A DNA stretch of 64,000 nt from an uncultured Chitinophagaceae bacterium (GCA_937907395.1 CALCII010000012.1:186001-250000), one strand, 5' to 3'. Positions 1-9,773 are shown, counted from the stretch's first letter. Numbers and translations are program-made. The notes: generated from the letters alone by a model not told the origin.

Positions 1-553
1 TAATACCCGTATTATGTATTCCCACCGATAATGGCACCAGCACAGGTGCTATCCCTTCAAAACCTCTTGATTGTAAAAAGCAACGGCTGCATTTTCGAAG
101 GTCAATTTTTCCATCGCACAGATGCTTCCCATCCTGCACCATTGTTCCTGTTTTACAGGTATTGGTAGCAAGATGAAACGTCATTAACACAGCAGCCCCG
201 CTTTCTTTGGCAGCCAGTACATGATGCACTGTAATTCCATTACTACCTGCTATCTCATGAAAATGAACAATACGAGGCTTTGTTTGCTGCAAAAACTGCT
301 TGAATGTTTGTAATCCCTCCGGCTTTCTGAAACCCATGATGAGTGACCGGTCAACAACAGACGGTTCTGCATATCTTGTGACATTCAAACCATCGTATTC
401 GTAAAAAACAGACAGATGATCTCCGTAGTTGGGAATCATTACTTCCACCTCCACACCTGATTGCTGCAATTGTTTACACAACGCCCAGGTGTACACCTCT
501 GTTCCTGCTGTTTGTTGTGGAAGAAAATGATTTAAAACATGAAGCACTTTCAT
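1..553 (-). CDS. Glycosyltransferase family 4, N-terminal part (cut by window edge)
   Basis: This is the first part of a GT-B fold glycosyltransferase; the rest lies beyond position 1. The ATG is the complement of 551-553. The visible 184 or so residues begin MKVLHVLNHF and then LPQQTAGTEVYTW, the usual first strand and loop of GT4 enzymes, followed by a Rossmann-like stretch (KPRIVHFHEI) and a Cys-rich segment (TCKTG, HLCDG, CSRC) often seen in GT4 members. It would transfer a sugar from a nucleotide donor onto the growing polysaccharide in the cytoplasm. It is the last visible gene of the minus-strand polysaccharide cluster and starts 12 bases after the acyltransferase gene. Donor and acceptor cannot be told. 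Confidence 0.85.
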   Translation of the reverse strand, partial: MKVLHVLNHFLPQQTAGTEVYTWALCKQLQQSGVEVEVMIPNYGDHLSVFYEYDGLNVTRYAEPSVVDRSLIMGFRKPEGLQTFKQFLQQTKPRIVHFHEIAGSNGITVHHVLAAKESGAAVLMTFHLATNTCKTGTMVQDGKHLCDGKIDLRKCSRCFLQSRGFEGIAPVLVPLSVGIHNTGI

Positions 554-565
554 TAATTAACTTTC

Positions 566-1150
566 TTATCGTCTGTAATTTTTAATAGTAAGTTCCTGTT
601 TGTTCAAAACAATAGAGTTTGAAGGAACAGACTGGTGTATAACACAACCAGCCCCCACAATAACATTGTCACCTACATGCACTCCTTTCAGAACTATTAC
701 TCCGGAACCAAACCAGCAATTGTTTCCAACTTTAATTGCTTCTGTTTTATAATCCTGATCGGCAATTCGCATAGATAAATTTTCATAACCATGATTATGA
801 TCGTAGAATCTAACACCTTCACCAAAAAGGCAATCACTTCCTATAACAATTTCATGCAAACAATTAATCGTACAATAATTGTTAAAAAACACACGATCTC
901 CGATAGTCAATCTTCCGTTATTACCAGAACGTATCTGGCAAAAATCTCTGAATAACACGCCAGCTCCAAGTTTCACCACAGAAGCGGAGCTATCAAAATG
1001 AACGGCAAAGGAGTGCCCGAATCCGAAATCCCGTCCACCCACAAATCTGCCCGGGTAATAATTCTTCCAGCGGGTGATTGCAATGGCATGAGTCAGCTTG
1101 GTCAATATTCTGTTCAGCCAGTTATATACTCTGAAAATAAATCGCAACAC
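566..1150 (-). CDS. Left-handed beta-helix acyltransferase (hexapeptide repeat)
   Basis: A 194-residue protein with hexapeptide repeats from about residue 60 on, for example IGDRVFFNNY, IGSDCLFGEG and VGNNCWFGSGVIVLKGV, ending VGAGCVIHQSV. This is the left-handed beta-helix fold of acetyl-CoA-dependent O- or N-acetyltransferases (WcaF/WbbJ type). The HNHGYEN segment near residue 117 supplies the catalytic His seen in this group. It probably acetylates a sugar of the polysaccharide. The only start in frame is GTG at 1150; it lies 7 bases after the preceding glycosyltransferase gene, so translation is probably coupled. The substrate is unknown. Confidence 0.85.
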   Translation of the reverse strand: MLRFIFRVYNWLNRILTKLTHAIAITRWKNYYPGRFVGGRDFGFGHSFAVHFDSSASVVKLGAGVLFRDFCQIRSGNNGRLTIGDRVFFNNYCTINCLHEIVIGSDCLFGEGVRFYDHNHGYENLSMRIADQDYKTEAIKVGNNCWFGSGVIVLKGVHVGDNVIVGAGCVIHQSVPSNSIVLNKQELTIKNYRR

Positions 1151-1157
1151 AACCAGG

Positions 1158-2096
1158 TTATTTAAAATTATACGAATTTACAAGCGGTGCATCGGAAGTT
1201 GCTCCGGCACTGTAGTGATACTTCCCTTTCTGGAATAGAAGCAGGAGGTCACTGTAAGGAATCTGTAACAATTTCATCAATCTGAAAAAGTCAAAAAATC
1301 GTCTCTTTTTGATCACATTCATGACCAGCAGTTTCACAGAGCGGATTCTGAAATTAAGTTTAGCAGTTTCGAGATTTTCGCTTCCCAAAGGAATGTATAC
1401 GCTATTTAACAGCTCTTGATCAATTTTGTATGTATCAATGAGATTACGATAGAAACTACGCACTCGATTACTTGCCTGCCCAGGGTGCTGACGCCAGAAA
1501 GCCCTTCCAGCCGGAATTAAAACAACATTATAATAACAACTGAATTTACGTTTGATGTATGTGTCCCCGATTGCAAACAGATCACTAAATCCGCCGATCT
1601 TTTTTAAAGCATCCACTTCAAAAACAGATTCCGCAAACCCCACCACTGTCACCGGATAAGTACTCAAAAAATTCAGTGACGTGAGTTGTTCCGGAGAAAA
1701 CATATAAGGAAACACCACAAAATCAAAATACACTGGATATACTCCCCAAACTCCTTTTGCCATCGGAAATGCAGAGATATACTTTGCATATTCCAACAAC
1801 GCATCTTTGTACAAAATATCATCCCCGTCGATATATATAATAAATTTACCTTGAGCTGCCTGTAATACTTTATTTCTGTTAGGATACTCACCAAGATTTA
1901 CTTCGTTACGCCAGGCTTTTATCCTCTTATCCTTATATTGCTGAATAATCTCCCATGTTTGATCCGTGGAGCAATCGTCAGAAATAATTAACTCAAAATC
2001 AGTAAAAGAGGAAGCCAATACACTTTCAATTGCTTGTCTAACCCAGTTTCCGGAGTTATAGGTAATTGTTGCTATCGTAAACAATGGCTGGCTCAT
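1158..2096 (-). CDS. Glycosyltransferase family 2
   Basis: A 312-residue GT-A fold glycosyltransferase. The N-terminus has the family signature (TIATITYNSGNWVRQAIES), a DDCSTD motif near residue 40 and a YIDGDDILY motif near residue 88 that binds the metal and nucleotide-sugar. The C-terminal 100 residues are basic and hydrophobic, consistent with loose membrane contact. It overlaps the upstream GT4 gene by 4 bases (ATGA), a translational coupling arrangement. It probably adds one residue of the repeat unit; donor and linkage cannot be read from sequence. Confidence 0.88.
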   Translation of the reverse strand: MSQPLFTIATITYNSGNWVRQAIESVLASSFTDFELIISDDCSTDQTWEIIQQYKDKRIKAWRNEVNLGEYPNRNKVLQAAQGKFIIYIDGDDILYKDALLEYAKYISAFPMAKGVWGVYPVYFDFVVFPYMFSPEQLTSLNFLSTYPVTVVGFAESVFEVDALKKIGGFSDLFAIGDTYIKRKFSCYYNVVLIPAGRAFWRQHPGQASNRVRSFYRNLIDTYKIDQELLNSVYIPLGSENLETAKLNFRIRSVKLLVMNVIKKRRFFDFFRLMKLLQIPYSDLLLLFQKGKYHYSAGATSDAPLVNSYNFK

Positions 2097-3193
2097 GCTT
2101 TATTTATTGTGTGCAGCAAACGTGATAAAAATTGAATCTGTTCCTTCTCATCGTAGTTGAATTTGATCTCACCTTCAGGAAGTGATCGTTCACCACATAA
2201 AATGGCAGCTAATTCTTCCTCCGTATCATATAAAATACCATTTGTTTCGTTTACTAATTCCGGCGCTCCCCCACTGTTTCGTATCACAACCGGAATTCCA
2301 GCCTTATTAGCTTCTACTATCACCCGGCCAAAAGCTTCAGCTCTAGATGCCACTAATAGCGCTTCGTATTTTGGCATTTCCTTCTCTTTAACAAAATACC
2401 CATTTTCTATGACCACTTTATCTTCTAACTGATTTTCTCTCACAAAATTTCTTAATTCAGCCAGGTATTCCTTCACTTCATTTGGACCTTTGATATGCAA
2501 GGAATAAACAGGTTTGCCCAGCTTTCTGTTAGCAACCATTGCTTCAAGTACTTGTTTGTGGCCTTTGGAAGCAACGATCTGCCCAAACATCAAAAAGCGA
2601 GCTTCTTTTTTAATAACAGGTTCATGTACACTCCAGGTTACCGGCTGATAAACAGTTTGCATATTTACCTGGGGCATTGCCTTACTGAATTTTCTCATGA
2701 TCGCTTTTGAATTGCATACGATCAGCTTACTGGACTTTTGCATCCATCTGAATGAAAGCTTTTCAAAACTCCATCCGGTTTTAAAACCAAAATCCTCCTT
2801 ACCAAATTCATGAATCCACCAAACATGCGGCTTGTGCTTAAGTTTTGCACTAATACTGCCAATGAAAGGAACCAGCGTGTTAGTACAAATGATATCAGGG
2901 TTTGTTTCACTAATAACCTTATTTAATTGTTGAACCGCATGCACACTCCGTAAAACAACCTTTCCCCATTTAGAAATATTCCACCAGGGATAAACATTGG
3001 TCCATCCATATTGATAAATGACAGCAGAAGTAATTCCCCTTTCACTTAATGCTATTTGCATATTTCCTTCATGAGGAAGCACAACTAACGAATCAAACTC
3101 TGTTGTAAGTGCATCAATGAATTCAAGCATAGCAATATTAGCGCCGCTTTTATTGGACTCATGAGCTACCCACAATAGTTTTTTCTTTTTCAA
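2093..3193 (-). CDS. Glycosyltransferase family 4
   Basis: A 366-residue GT-B enzyme. The C-terminal Rossmann domain carries the donor-binding EX7E-like motif (EAFGRVIVEANKAGIPVV, about residues 286-303). The N-terminal domain begins KKKKLLWVAHESNKSGANIA, typical of acceptor-binding domains of GT4. It follows a GT2 gene on its 5' side by 11 bases and overlaps the next GT2 by 4 bases, so it belongs to the same operon. It should act in the cytoplasm on the lipid-linked glycan. Substrates are not predictable. Confidence 0.88.
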   Translation of the reverse strand: MKKKKLLWVAHESNKSGANIAMLEFIDALTTEFDSLVVLPHEGNMQIALSERGITSAVIYQYGWTNVYPWWNISKWGKVVLRSVHAVQQLNKVISETNPDIICTNTLVPFIGSISAKLKHKPHVWWIHEFGKEDFGFKTGWSFEKLSFRWMQKSSKLIVCNSKAIMRKFSKAMPQVNMQTVYQPVTWSVHEPVIKKEARFLMFGQIVASKGHKQVLEAMVANRKLGKPVYSLHIKGPNEVKEYLAELRNFVRENQLEDKVVIENGYFVKEKEMPKYEALLVASRAEAFGRVIVEANKAGIPVVIRNSGGAPELVNETNGILYDTEEELAAILCGERSLPEGEIKFNYDEKEQIQFLSRLLHTINKA

Positions 3194-3204
3194 AAGCCTG
3201 CTTG

Positions 3205-4098
3205 TTAGATCTGTTTCCCGTGCAGAAACGCTTTGATTGCACCGGCCGTTTGACGGGAATAACTCACTTTTTTATAGCTATTCAAATGCCCGATGACGGA
3301 TGTGAGTTTTGAAATAAATGATGCGTCTGATTTTGATAAATCAGATAGGTATGCCGTCCAGTTTGTTTTCTGAATTTTATACAAGCAAGTATCTTTTATT
3401 CCATCAAAACCCGGAAGGCTATAAATCTTTTCTATAATCTTACGTTCTTCATCTGCAAAGCGATGCAGCAAGGACTGTGTTTTTGACTGGTCATGTAACC
3501 GGAAATGTACCAGCAGCTCATCAATTTCTTTTACTTCAGGAAAGTGATACAGGTATCTTATATATAAATCCCAGTCGAACGCATAATGAAAATGTTCATC
3601 AACACCACCACATTCTTCAATAAAAGCCCGTTTCATCCAAACACCCGGTTGCACAAATTTCACACCGGGCTCCCAGCACATCAGTCCCTTTGCAGATAAA
3701 AGCTGACTGGGAATAATTTCTTCTTCAGTAACAGAGAAGTTACGCACTTTACCAGCCACCAACTGCACTTTTCCGTCTGCAAATGCATTTGCAATTTTCT
3801 GCAGTGCTCCTTTTTCCAGGTAATCATCACTATTCAGCCAATTAAATATTTCACCTGTGCAAAGCTTCAATCCTTTGTTGATGGCATTCGCCTGTCCGGA
3901 ATCTTTTTCACTCACCCAATAGGTGAGATATGATTCGTATTTTTTTATGATCTCTACAGATTGATCTGTACTTCCGCCATCAATAATAATATACTCCAAG
4001 TTAGGATAATTCTGATCCAGCACGCTGCAAATTGTTTCTTCGAGGTACTGACCCTGGTTATAAGAAGGCGTAACAATGGATATTTTAGTTGCCGACAT
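3205..4098 (-). CDS. Glycosyltransferase family 2
   Basis: A 297-residue GT2 enzyme with a complete GT-A domain: SIVTPSYNQGQYLEETI at the N-terminus, IDGGSTD near residue 40 and WLNSDDYL near residue 88 as the metal-binding motif. The YAFDWDLYIRYLY stretch near residue 170 is typical of WcaA-like polysaccharide glycosyltransferases. It begins 1 base after the frameshifted glycosyltransferase gene and is otherwise intact. The role, addition of one sugar in repeat-unit assembly, is inferred from family and operon context. Confidence 0.88.
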   Translation of the reverse strand: MSATKISIVTPSYNQGQYLEETICSVLDQNYPNLEYIIIDGGSTDQSVEIIKKYESYLTYWVSEKDSGQANAINKGLKLCTGEIFNWLNSDDYLEKGALQKIANAFADGKVQLVAGKVRNFSVTEEEIIPSQLLSAKGLMCWEPGVKFVQPGVWMKRAFIEECGGVDEHFHYAFDWDLYIRYLYHFPEVKEIDELLVHFRLHDQSKTQSLLHRFADEERKIIEKIYSLPGFDGIKDTCLYKIQKTNWTAYLSDLSKSDASFISKLTSVIGHLNSYKKVSYSRQTAGAIKAFLHGKQI

Positions 4099-4099
4099 A

Positions 4100-5009
4100 T
4101 CAGGAAACCATTCTTTTTAATTTGTTTGTGATCCGCTGTTTTTGAAAACGCATAAACCGGGCCTTATCATCAAAGGCTGACAACATTTGCTGAGGTATCG
4201 ATTGATTTAATGAACGGTAAAATTTTAAAAGATCCGGCCGTTGCATAAATGCCATGGATGATGTATTGCAACCAGCCCAATGTAATATTTTATTCCTGGG
4301 ATTTGATTTTGAAGCAAGTCCCTCCACTTTTACATATGCAGCATCGGGGTAACGTATACCCATAACATAATCTGCCTTTCCGATTGTTAACTGATTTTCT
4401 TTTTCTGCCCTGGGTAATATGTAATTCAGAATATCCTGATCAACACAGGCAAACACTTTTGTTGTCTGATTTCGGGAAATTCATACCACACAATCACAGA
4501 TTCAAAGTCGCTTCTTTTTATAACCCCGTAGTTGCTACAAACTGTCCTGTATTAAAAGAATAGCCTGAAAATTCAAACTGGCTATCAATCTGCGAAAGGC
4601 TATTCATATCAAAATAACATTCTTTCATCCATTGCGCATGAGGTTCTGAATGCCAGTCGGCTGACACCACAAAATCTTCCTGGAACTGATCCAGGTAGTC
4701 AATCACATTTCCAAGCAGCTCAGTATCTGAGTCGAGAATCAATACACGTTCCCGTTCCGGAAGAAACAAAGCTTCAATTTTTGAAAGCCCCCAGCCAAAT
4801 TTCTTTATGGGAAGATCAATGACAGAAACACCAAACTTATTTATCAGTTTACTAAAATCAACAGTGCCTTTTGAATAATCATAGATAACTGAAACAGGAA
4901 TATCCGGATACCAATGCCGGATACTGCTGCAACAAATTTCTGTGAGCCAGTAATGCTTTTTGTAACACGCTATTATTACCCGTTGAATCATTGTATGATT
5001 GTGTTTCAA
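4100..5009 (-). pseudogene. Glycosyltransferase-like gene broken by two single-base frameshifts
   Basis: Two ORFs (4518-5009, 163 codons; 4100-4456, 118 codons) are the ends of one protein. The first part has a GT-A-like core with a metal-binding LILDSDTELLG motif near residue 92 and stops just after FVATTG. The second resumes KVFACVDQDILNYI. The third frame between them encodes VIKRSDFESVIVWYEFPE, the expected linking segment. Adding one base to the GGGG run at about 4524-4527 and one to the AAAA run at about 4457-4460 would give one continuous protein of roughly 303 residues. Both lesions are in homopolymers, so sequencing error is as likely as real decay. It resembles DUF6492-like putative sugar transferases; that family name is tentative. 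Confidence 0.75.
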
Positions 5010-5022
5010 TGTTAAGCCGGCA

Positions 5023-5967
5023 CTAATTCTCCTTTTTCCGTAAAAAGGAGGAAAGAAATTGCTTTATATAAAATAATGTCGGCAACCTTTTATGATAACA
5101 CCACACCCATTTTACAAACTCTTCCTCATACTTCATACTTAACTTCCTGTTCGAGGGATGAGTTATTGTTCCTATAGACTGTACCGGTATATTCGCTGCC
5201 GGGTTGGTATGCTGCAGTGTATGAGTTGCATCTGCATTAAAACCAATATTCGTTACAAGATTGACGGAAGGAACGATCGATAATTTTTTATTGCTTAGTT
5301 GATAATACATCCATTGCCAGTCCCAGGTAAAATTCTTGTCTTCTGCAACTTTATCAAACTTATATTTCCATAACCGGTACCAGTTGAGGTCTGTATCAAA
5401 CAGATGCTGCCGCAAATGTTGATACACCCATGTAATAGGGTGTTTAATTTCACTCCATTCTTTCATGTTATAATCAATCTTCTTTGCCCTGTCGCTCCAG
5501 GTAGCCCAACCCCACATATTCATAAAGCGGCTGAATGTATAACTCTCACTTCCTGCGGGTGCGTATCCAAGGTTGGAACCATTCACAGAAATGATTTGAT
5601 GATCATCTCTGTATTTCTCCAGCATGTTTGCTGCAAATGAAAAGAAATCGGGATGCGGCACACAATCATCTTCCAGAATAATCCCTTCACTGTTATGCTC
5701 AAAAAACCACTGAATGGCCTCACTCACCCCTAAACCACAACCTCTGTTTGATTCACGAAACAGGGTAAAAACTTCACAAGGCCAGTCTATATTAGAAACT
5801 ACTTCTCTGGTAAGGCGACATCGTTCTTCATCCGTTTTGTTTCCCGGACGAGGAGCATCGGCAGCTATAAATAACCTGGCAGGTTGAGCTTGTTTGATAG
5901 CAGCAAAGACCTGTGCTGTGGTATCGGGACGATTGAATATGATAAAAAGTACCGGCGTTTTAAGCAT
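5023..5967 (-). CDS. Glycosyltransferase, GT2-like (HlpA-type nucleotide-sugar transferase)
   Basis: A 314-residue protein beginning TPVLFIIFNRPDTTAQVFAA, with a GIILEDDCVPHPDFFSF motif near residue 100 that resembles the metal-binding site of GT-A enzymes in which an EDD replaces DXD. The MWGWATWSDR segment near residue 150 is typical of this group, which is common in Bacteroidota polysaccharide loci. It overlaps the upstream GT2 gene by 8 bases. It probably transfers a sugar to the glycan; donor unknown. Confidence 0.8.
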   Translation of the reverse strand: MLKTPVLFIIFNRPDTTAQVFAAIKQAQPARLFIAADAPRPGNKTDEERCRLTREVVSNIDWPCEVFTLFRESNRGCGLGVSEAIQWFFEHNSEGIILEDDCVPHPDFFSFAANMLEKYRDDHQIISVNGSNLGYAPAGSESYTFSRFMNMWGWATWSDRAKKIDYNMKEWSEIKHPITWVYQHLRQHLFDTDLNWYRLWKYKFDKVAEDKNFTWDWQWMYYQLSNKKLSIVPSVNLVTNIGFNADATHTLQHTNPAANIPVQSIGTITHPSNRKLSMKYEEEFVKWVWCYHKRLPTLFYIKQFLSSFLRKKEN

Positions 5968-6958
5968 GAATCATTTTTTCATATAGACGAAGGATTATTG
6001 GTTTCATTTTTCCTTTGGAGAAAACATAACGGGCATTGATACCGCCCATTAAGTCCGCCAGTTCTAATCTCAAATCATTAAATGTCATTTTAAATAAACA
6101 TCGACGAATTGTAAGGTATATCCGTTTAACTATCTCTTTATTTGTTGCCAAGTATATATCTATTTTAACAGAAGGATCGACCTGTTTATGCGCTGCTACA
6201 TAGCTTGAAGCGGTTCCATATATCTGTCTTTCAAGATAATTAACTGTTGATTTTTGCGGAAGAATCATGTGGTTTACAACCATTCCATGAACCGTACCTG
6301 CAGGATAGTTGAGGTTGGTTGCTGTTAATACAATCTGCAGGTCACCTCCACTTGTTAAACTCTTTCCTTTTCGATCGGAAAGACTATAACGACCTTCTGT
6401 TATTCTTTTTACATATTCGGTCATTATATCACGCTGAACTACTAACCCTGTCCCGTAAGGGAAATAGAATTGCCATATCGCATTAACGCCAAAATATGTT
6501 TGCCCCCAACTTCGTTCCTGAAAATAAAATTTCTTTTGTTGTACCCATGCATCAACAGGGGTATCAAGTAATTCAACACTTATTTCTGCAGGGCCCCAGC
6601 ATCTTACTTCCGGGAACTGCCGTATTGCTTTTTCAAGTTCAATCAAAAAAGCAGTACCAGGCTCATTATCATCATCAAAATAAACAAGCCAGTTGTATCT
6701 AGCTTCATGGTAACCTCTTTTTCGAGCTGCAGTAAGCCCTGGTTCTTTTTCTTCAACACATTTACTATTAACATTCGCCTTCAGAAATTTGTTGACAAAA
6801 CTCCTCTGAGCCACAGGCTGTAAACTGTTATTATCGACAAATATAAATTCGACAGGCACCGCAACAGGAACCCGAAGTTGCTCCAATGCATGAATAAGGC
6901 GAGAAAAGACCCTGTTATCAGGATTATATGTACAAACCACTACTGAAAAACCTGTCAT
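5960..6958 (-). CDS. Glycosyltransferase family 2
   Basis: A 332-residue GT2 enzyme. It opens with FSVVVCTYNPDNRVF, has a FVDNNS motif near residue 46 and the metal-binding YFDDDNEPG motif near residue 94, and a conserved GGDLQIVLTA segment near residue 207. It is the 5'-most gene of the distal glycosyltransferase block: about 600 bases of apparently non-coding DNA separate it from the aminotransferase gene upstream, so this block may have its own promoter or depend on read-through protected by the UpxY-like factor. Substrate unknown. Confidence 0.87.
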   Translation of the reverse strand: MTGFSVVVCTYNPDNRVFSRLIHALEQLRVPVAVPVEFIFVDNNSLQPVAQRSFVNKFLKANVNSKCVEEKEPGLTAARKRGYHEARYNWLVYFDDDNEPGTAFLIELEKAIRQFPEVRCWGPAEISVELLDTPVDAWVQQKKFYFQERSWGQTYFGVNAIWQFYFPYGTGLVVQRDIMTEYVKRITEGRYSLSDRKGKSLTSGGDLQIVLTATNLNYPAGTVHGMVVNHMILPQKSTVNYLERQIYGTASSYVAAHKQVDPSVKIDIYLATNKEIVKRIYLTIRRCLFKMTFNDLRLELADLMGGINARYVFSKGKMKPIILRLYEKMIHA

Positions 6959-7562
6959 TGCTTATAAACTTCTAATGATGTGTGATAAAAAACTAGTCAC
7001 GGGTTTAATTGACACATTTATTTCACTGCATCAACAACCACATTGTCTTCTATTGTGATTTTGAGTAAAACAGTTGGAGATTCACATTGGAATATTATTT
7101 CCGACCCTACAGTTCCGATAAATGTGGTAATAGCGTACATGCCTGAAAAGTTGCCAACTTCAAACTAATGACATATATAGCTTTCTGTATTTAGGATTAC
7201 ATCTTTACCAATTGCTAAATGATTAGTTTCAAAAAACAAAATGTCTGAAGCTTAATGCATTAGCAGGTGACAAAAATACTACTGATCACTCCATTTCTGC
7301 AATTTGAAATGAAAGCTTTGCTGCGACCCTTGAAAAGGGTGAAACAATTTTTATCTTAACTAAAATTTACTTAGCCCTATTACAAAACTGCTTTTGAACT
7401 CACAGGAGCTCTCCGATGTTGGAACTCTCTAGCTTTCCTGGCCTACCATTTTGGCAACTGGCCAATTTCTATTCATTCAAAAACGAACTAATTCTTTTGA
7501 AGTTCAGAAAGAAGAAAATAATATAATCCGATGTGATAATCTACAGTTCAGACAAAAAAACG
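6959..7562. other. Gene-free 600-base stretch inside the polysaccharide locus
   Basis: No convincing full gene is present. The base composition is more AT-rich than the flanking genes. On the minus strand 7018-7140 is a 40-codon ORF (MYAITTFIGTVGSEIIFQ at its start, VVVDAVK at its end) whose frame stays open a little further upstream, FEVGNFSG, to a TAG. It looks like the tail of a beta-rich domain and may be a gene remnant. A weak hairpin (ACCCTT / AAGGGT) lies at about 7326-7340. I see no tRNA and no clear insertion sequence. Confidence 0.5.
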
Positions 7563-8654
7563 CTACCCTTCTAGTGATTGATGAATAAGCTTTGCAATAA
7601 AATCAATGTCATTTATTGACAGATCGTGATATAATGGTAAACAAAGTACACGTTTGCACACTGCTTCACTCACCGGCATTGCTTTGTGCTCAACATAAAC
7701 CAAGGTATTCAGCGATGGATAAAAGTAACGCCGAGGAACAATGTTATGTTCCTTTAGCAACAAATCAGCCTTCAACAAAGACTCTTCACTCTCAAAAATC
7801 ACCGGGTAATAAGCATAATTAAAACCAGCACCTTCTTGAATTTTTATTTTGGTCAGATTCAACCTATCCAATCTGTTATTATAACACTCACTAAGCTCCT
7901 TTCGTTTTTCCAAAATCGAATCGATATAAGGAAAAACAGAAAGCCCCATTGCTGCATGCAATTCAGAGTTTTTACCATTAATACCTGCCAAACCAAAATC
8001 AACCGGAGAAAGGTGGCCGAAGTTGCGCAGCAATGCTAATTTTTTTAATACTTCACTATCATTTGTAAACACGGCTCCCCCTTCACCAGTATGAAACAAT
8101 TTTGTTGCATGAAAACTGGCAGTTGAAATATCGCCATAGGTGTAAACAGAACGCCCCTTATATGTAGTACCAAAACAATGAGCGGCATCATAAATTACTT
8201 TCAGCTTGTATTTTTCTGCGATTGCTTGAATTGTATCAATATCACAAGGGTTGCCATAAACATGTGTGGCCAAAATGGCAGAGGTGTTAGGAGTGATGTT
8301 TGCTTCAATTTTAGAAGCATCAATATTGAGTGTTTCTGGATCGATATCCACAAACACCGGTTTGCAACCTTCCCACACTATACTACTGGTAGTGGCTACA
8401 TAGGAAAAAGGAGTTGTAATTATTTCTCCCTTTAACTCAAACGCTTTTATGGCTATCTGCAAGGCAACAGTTCCATTGGCTAAAAAAAGCAAATGTTCCA
8501 CACCCAGGTACTCTCTTAATTTTTGTTCAAGCGCTGTTACCAATGGACCGTGATTGGTTATCCAGTTACGTTCCCAGATTCCTCCTACATATTCCTGATA
8601 TTTCTCCAATGGAGGCAAAAATGGCTTAGTTACATTAATCATTTCTTTTTCCAT
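7563..8654 (-). CDS. DegT/DnrJ/EryC1 family sugar aminotransferase, VioA-like
   Basis: A 363-residue PLP-dependent aminotransferase of nucleotide sugars. The PLP-binding lysine is K185 in SFHATKLFHTGEGG. VIYDAAHCFG near 153 holds the Asp that contacts the pyridine nitrogen, and NGTVALQIAI near 60 is the phosphate-binding loop region. The N-terminus (VTKPFLPPLEKYQEYVGGIW) and NHGPLV resemble VioA/QdtB-type enzymes that make dTDP-4-amino-4,6-dideoxyglucose; that substrate is an inference from sequence feel, not proven. Start may be M1 or M5. It sits 3 bases after the FkbM gene, so the product sugar may be further methylated. Confidence 0.85.
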   Translation of the reverse strand: MEKEMINVTKPFLPPLEKYQEYVGGIWERNWITNHGPLVTALEQKLREYLGVEHLLFLANGTVALQIAIKAFELKGEIITTPFSYVATTSSIVWEGCKPVFVDIDPETLNIDASKIEANITPNTSAILATHVYGNPCDIDTIQAIAEKYKLKVIYDAAHCFGTTYKGRSVYTYGDISTASFHATKLFHTGEGGAVFTNDSEVLKKLALLRNFGHLSPVDFGLAGINGKNSELHAAMGLSVFPYIDSILEKRKELSECYNNRLDRLNLTKIKIQEGAGFNYAYYPVIFESEESLLKADLLLKEHNIVPRRYFYPSLNTLVYVEHKAMPVSEAVCKRVLCLPLYHDLSINDIDFIAKLIHQSLEG

Positions 8655-8657
8655 TTA

Positions 8658-9761
8658 TTAAACAGCAAACAATACGCTTTCTTCTCTATTAATCGTAGCG
8701 TGATGAAAATAAAATCGATATGCTGGATTAAACTTCTTCAGTATTTGGGGTATTCTGTTAAAATCTTCAATATTATGATACAAAGCAACCGCTAGTTTCG
8801 GTTTGTCTCTTCGAATAATATTCTCCGCCCCTTTTATTGCGTCAAATTCAGCACCCTCAATATCAAGCTTAATAAAATCAATTTCTTTGATATTATTTCT
8901 CACAACATAATCATCAATAGTTATTGTTTTGACTATTCCATCATAAGCAAAATTACTCTTAAAGTCTACAATACTCCCAGGTCCATCATCTTTATAAAAG
9001 ACGTTTATATCTGATTTACTCCAGAGTGGATTGTCTGCAATTACAATATTGGATTTAAGTTCAGGGTTCAACTCCATGTTTGTATTAAACAATGAAATAT
9101 TACCTGGGATAAACTCAAATGAGATAACCTTCCCTTTTGAACCAGTCAAGAAACTAAAATATAGTGCCGTATCACCAAAACATCCTCCACCATCTATAAC
9201 AGTTTCACCTTTTCCAACTTTGATTTCAATATTTTTCCTTTTCAATTCATATTGCTTAAAAATAAAATCATAAAAAATTCCTAGACTTGACAGATATAAT
9301 GTAATAGGATAACCCGCCTTTTGGAGATTAAACTTGCACTGCTTTACTTGAAATTTTTCGGGCAGTATAAAATCATTTTGATCAAACTGATTTTCAATCT
9401 CTTTCATTGAATTAAAATAATTCACATTCCCTAAATCAATTTTAACCATCCGATGTCCTAATATTCTATAAGCAAGAACATTGATCAACAAACTTCTGGA
9501 TTCTTCATCTTCAAGATTACTGTATAAAAATTCAAACTGACTGATTGTTTGTTTATACGCATCCATAAATCTTCTGGTAAAAAAACCATTAAAGAGAAAC
9601 ATACGCATTAGTTGTTTTTTTAAAAAAGCTTTAAAAGAAACAATTATGTTTGCTTTACTCTCCTTTACTTCTACACCAAAGCGATAATAATCCCAATTAT
9701 CATCAAAATCATTCTTGATCGCTTTTGACAAGTAATTATAAAGTCTTGTGTTAAAATCCAT
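8658..9761 (-). CDS. FkbM family SAM-dependent methyltransferase
   Basis: A 367-residue protein. The C-terminal 190 residues form the FkbM methyltransferase domain: motif I VIDGGGCFGDTALYFSF (about 190-206), the SFEFIPGN acidic loop, and the IDFIKLDIEGAEFDAIKGA motif near 300 that marks the family. The N-terminal 150 residues are a less conserved helical region also found in other polysaccharide-locus FkbM proteins. It probably O-methylates a glycan sugar. Lysine- and isoleucine-rich codons make it more AT-rich than its neighbours, as is common for recently shuffled polysaccharide genes. Confidence 0.85.
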   Translation of the reverse strand: MDFNTRLYNYLSKAIKNDFDDNWDYYRFGVEVKESKANIIVSFKAFLKKQLMRMFLFNGFFTRRFMDAYKQTISQFEFLYSNLEDEESRSLLINVLAYRILGHRMVKIDLGNVNYFNSMKEIENQFDQNDFILPEKFQVKQCKFNLQKAGYPITLYLSSLGIFYDFIFKQYELKRKNIEIKVGKGETVIDGGGCFGDTALYFSFLTGSKGKVISFEFIPGNISLFNTNMELNPELKSNIVIADNPLWSKSDINVFYKDDGPGSIVDFKSNFAYDGIVKTITIDDYVVRNNIKEIDFIKLDIEGAEFDAIKGAENIIRRDKPKLAVALYHNIEDFNRIPQILKKFNPAYRFYFHHATINREESVLFAV

Positions 9762-9773
9762 AATTAAAAATTT

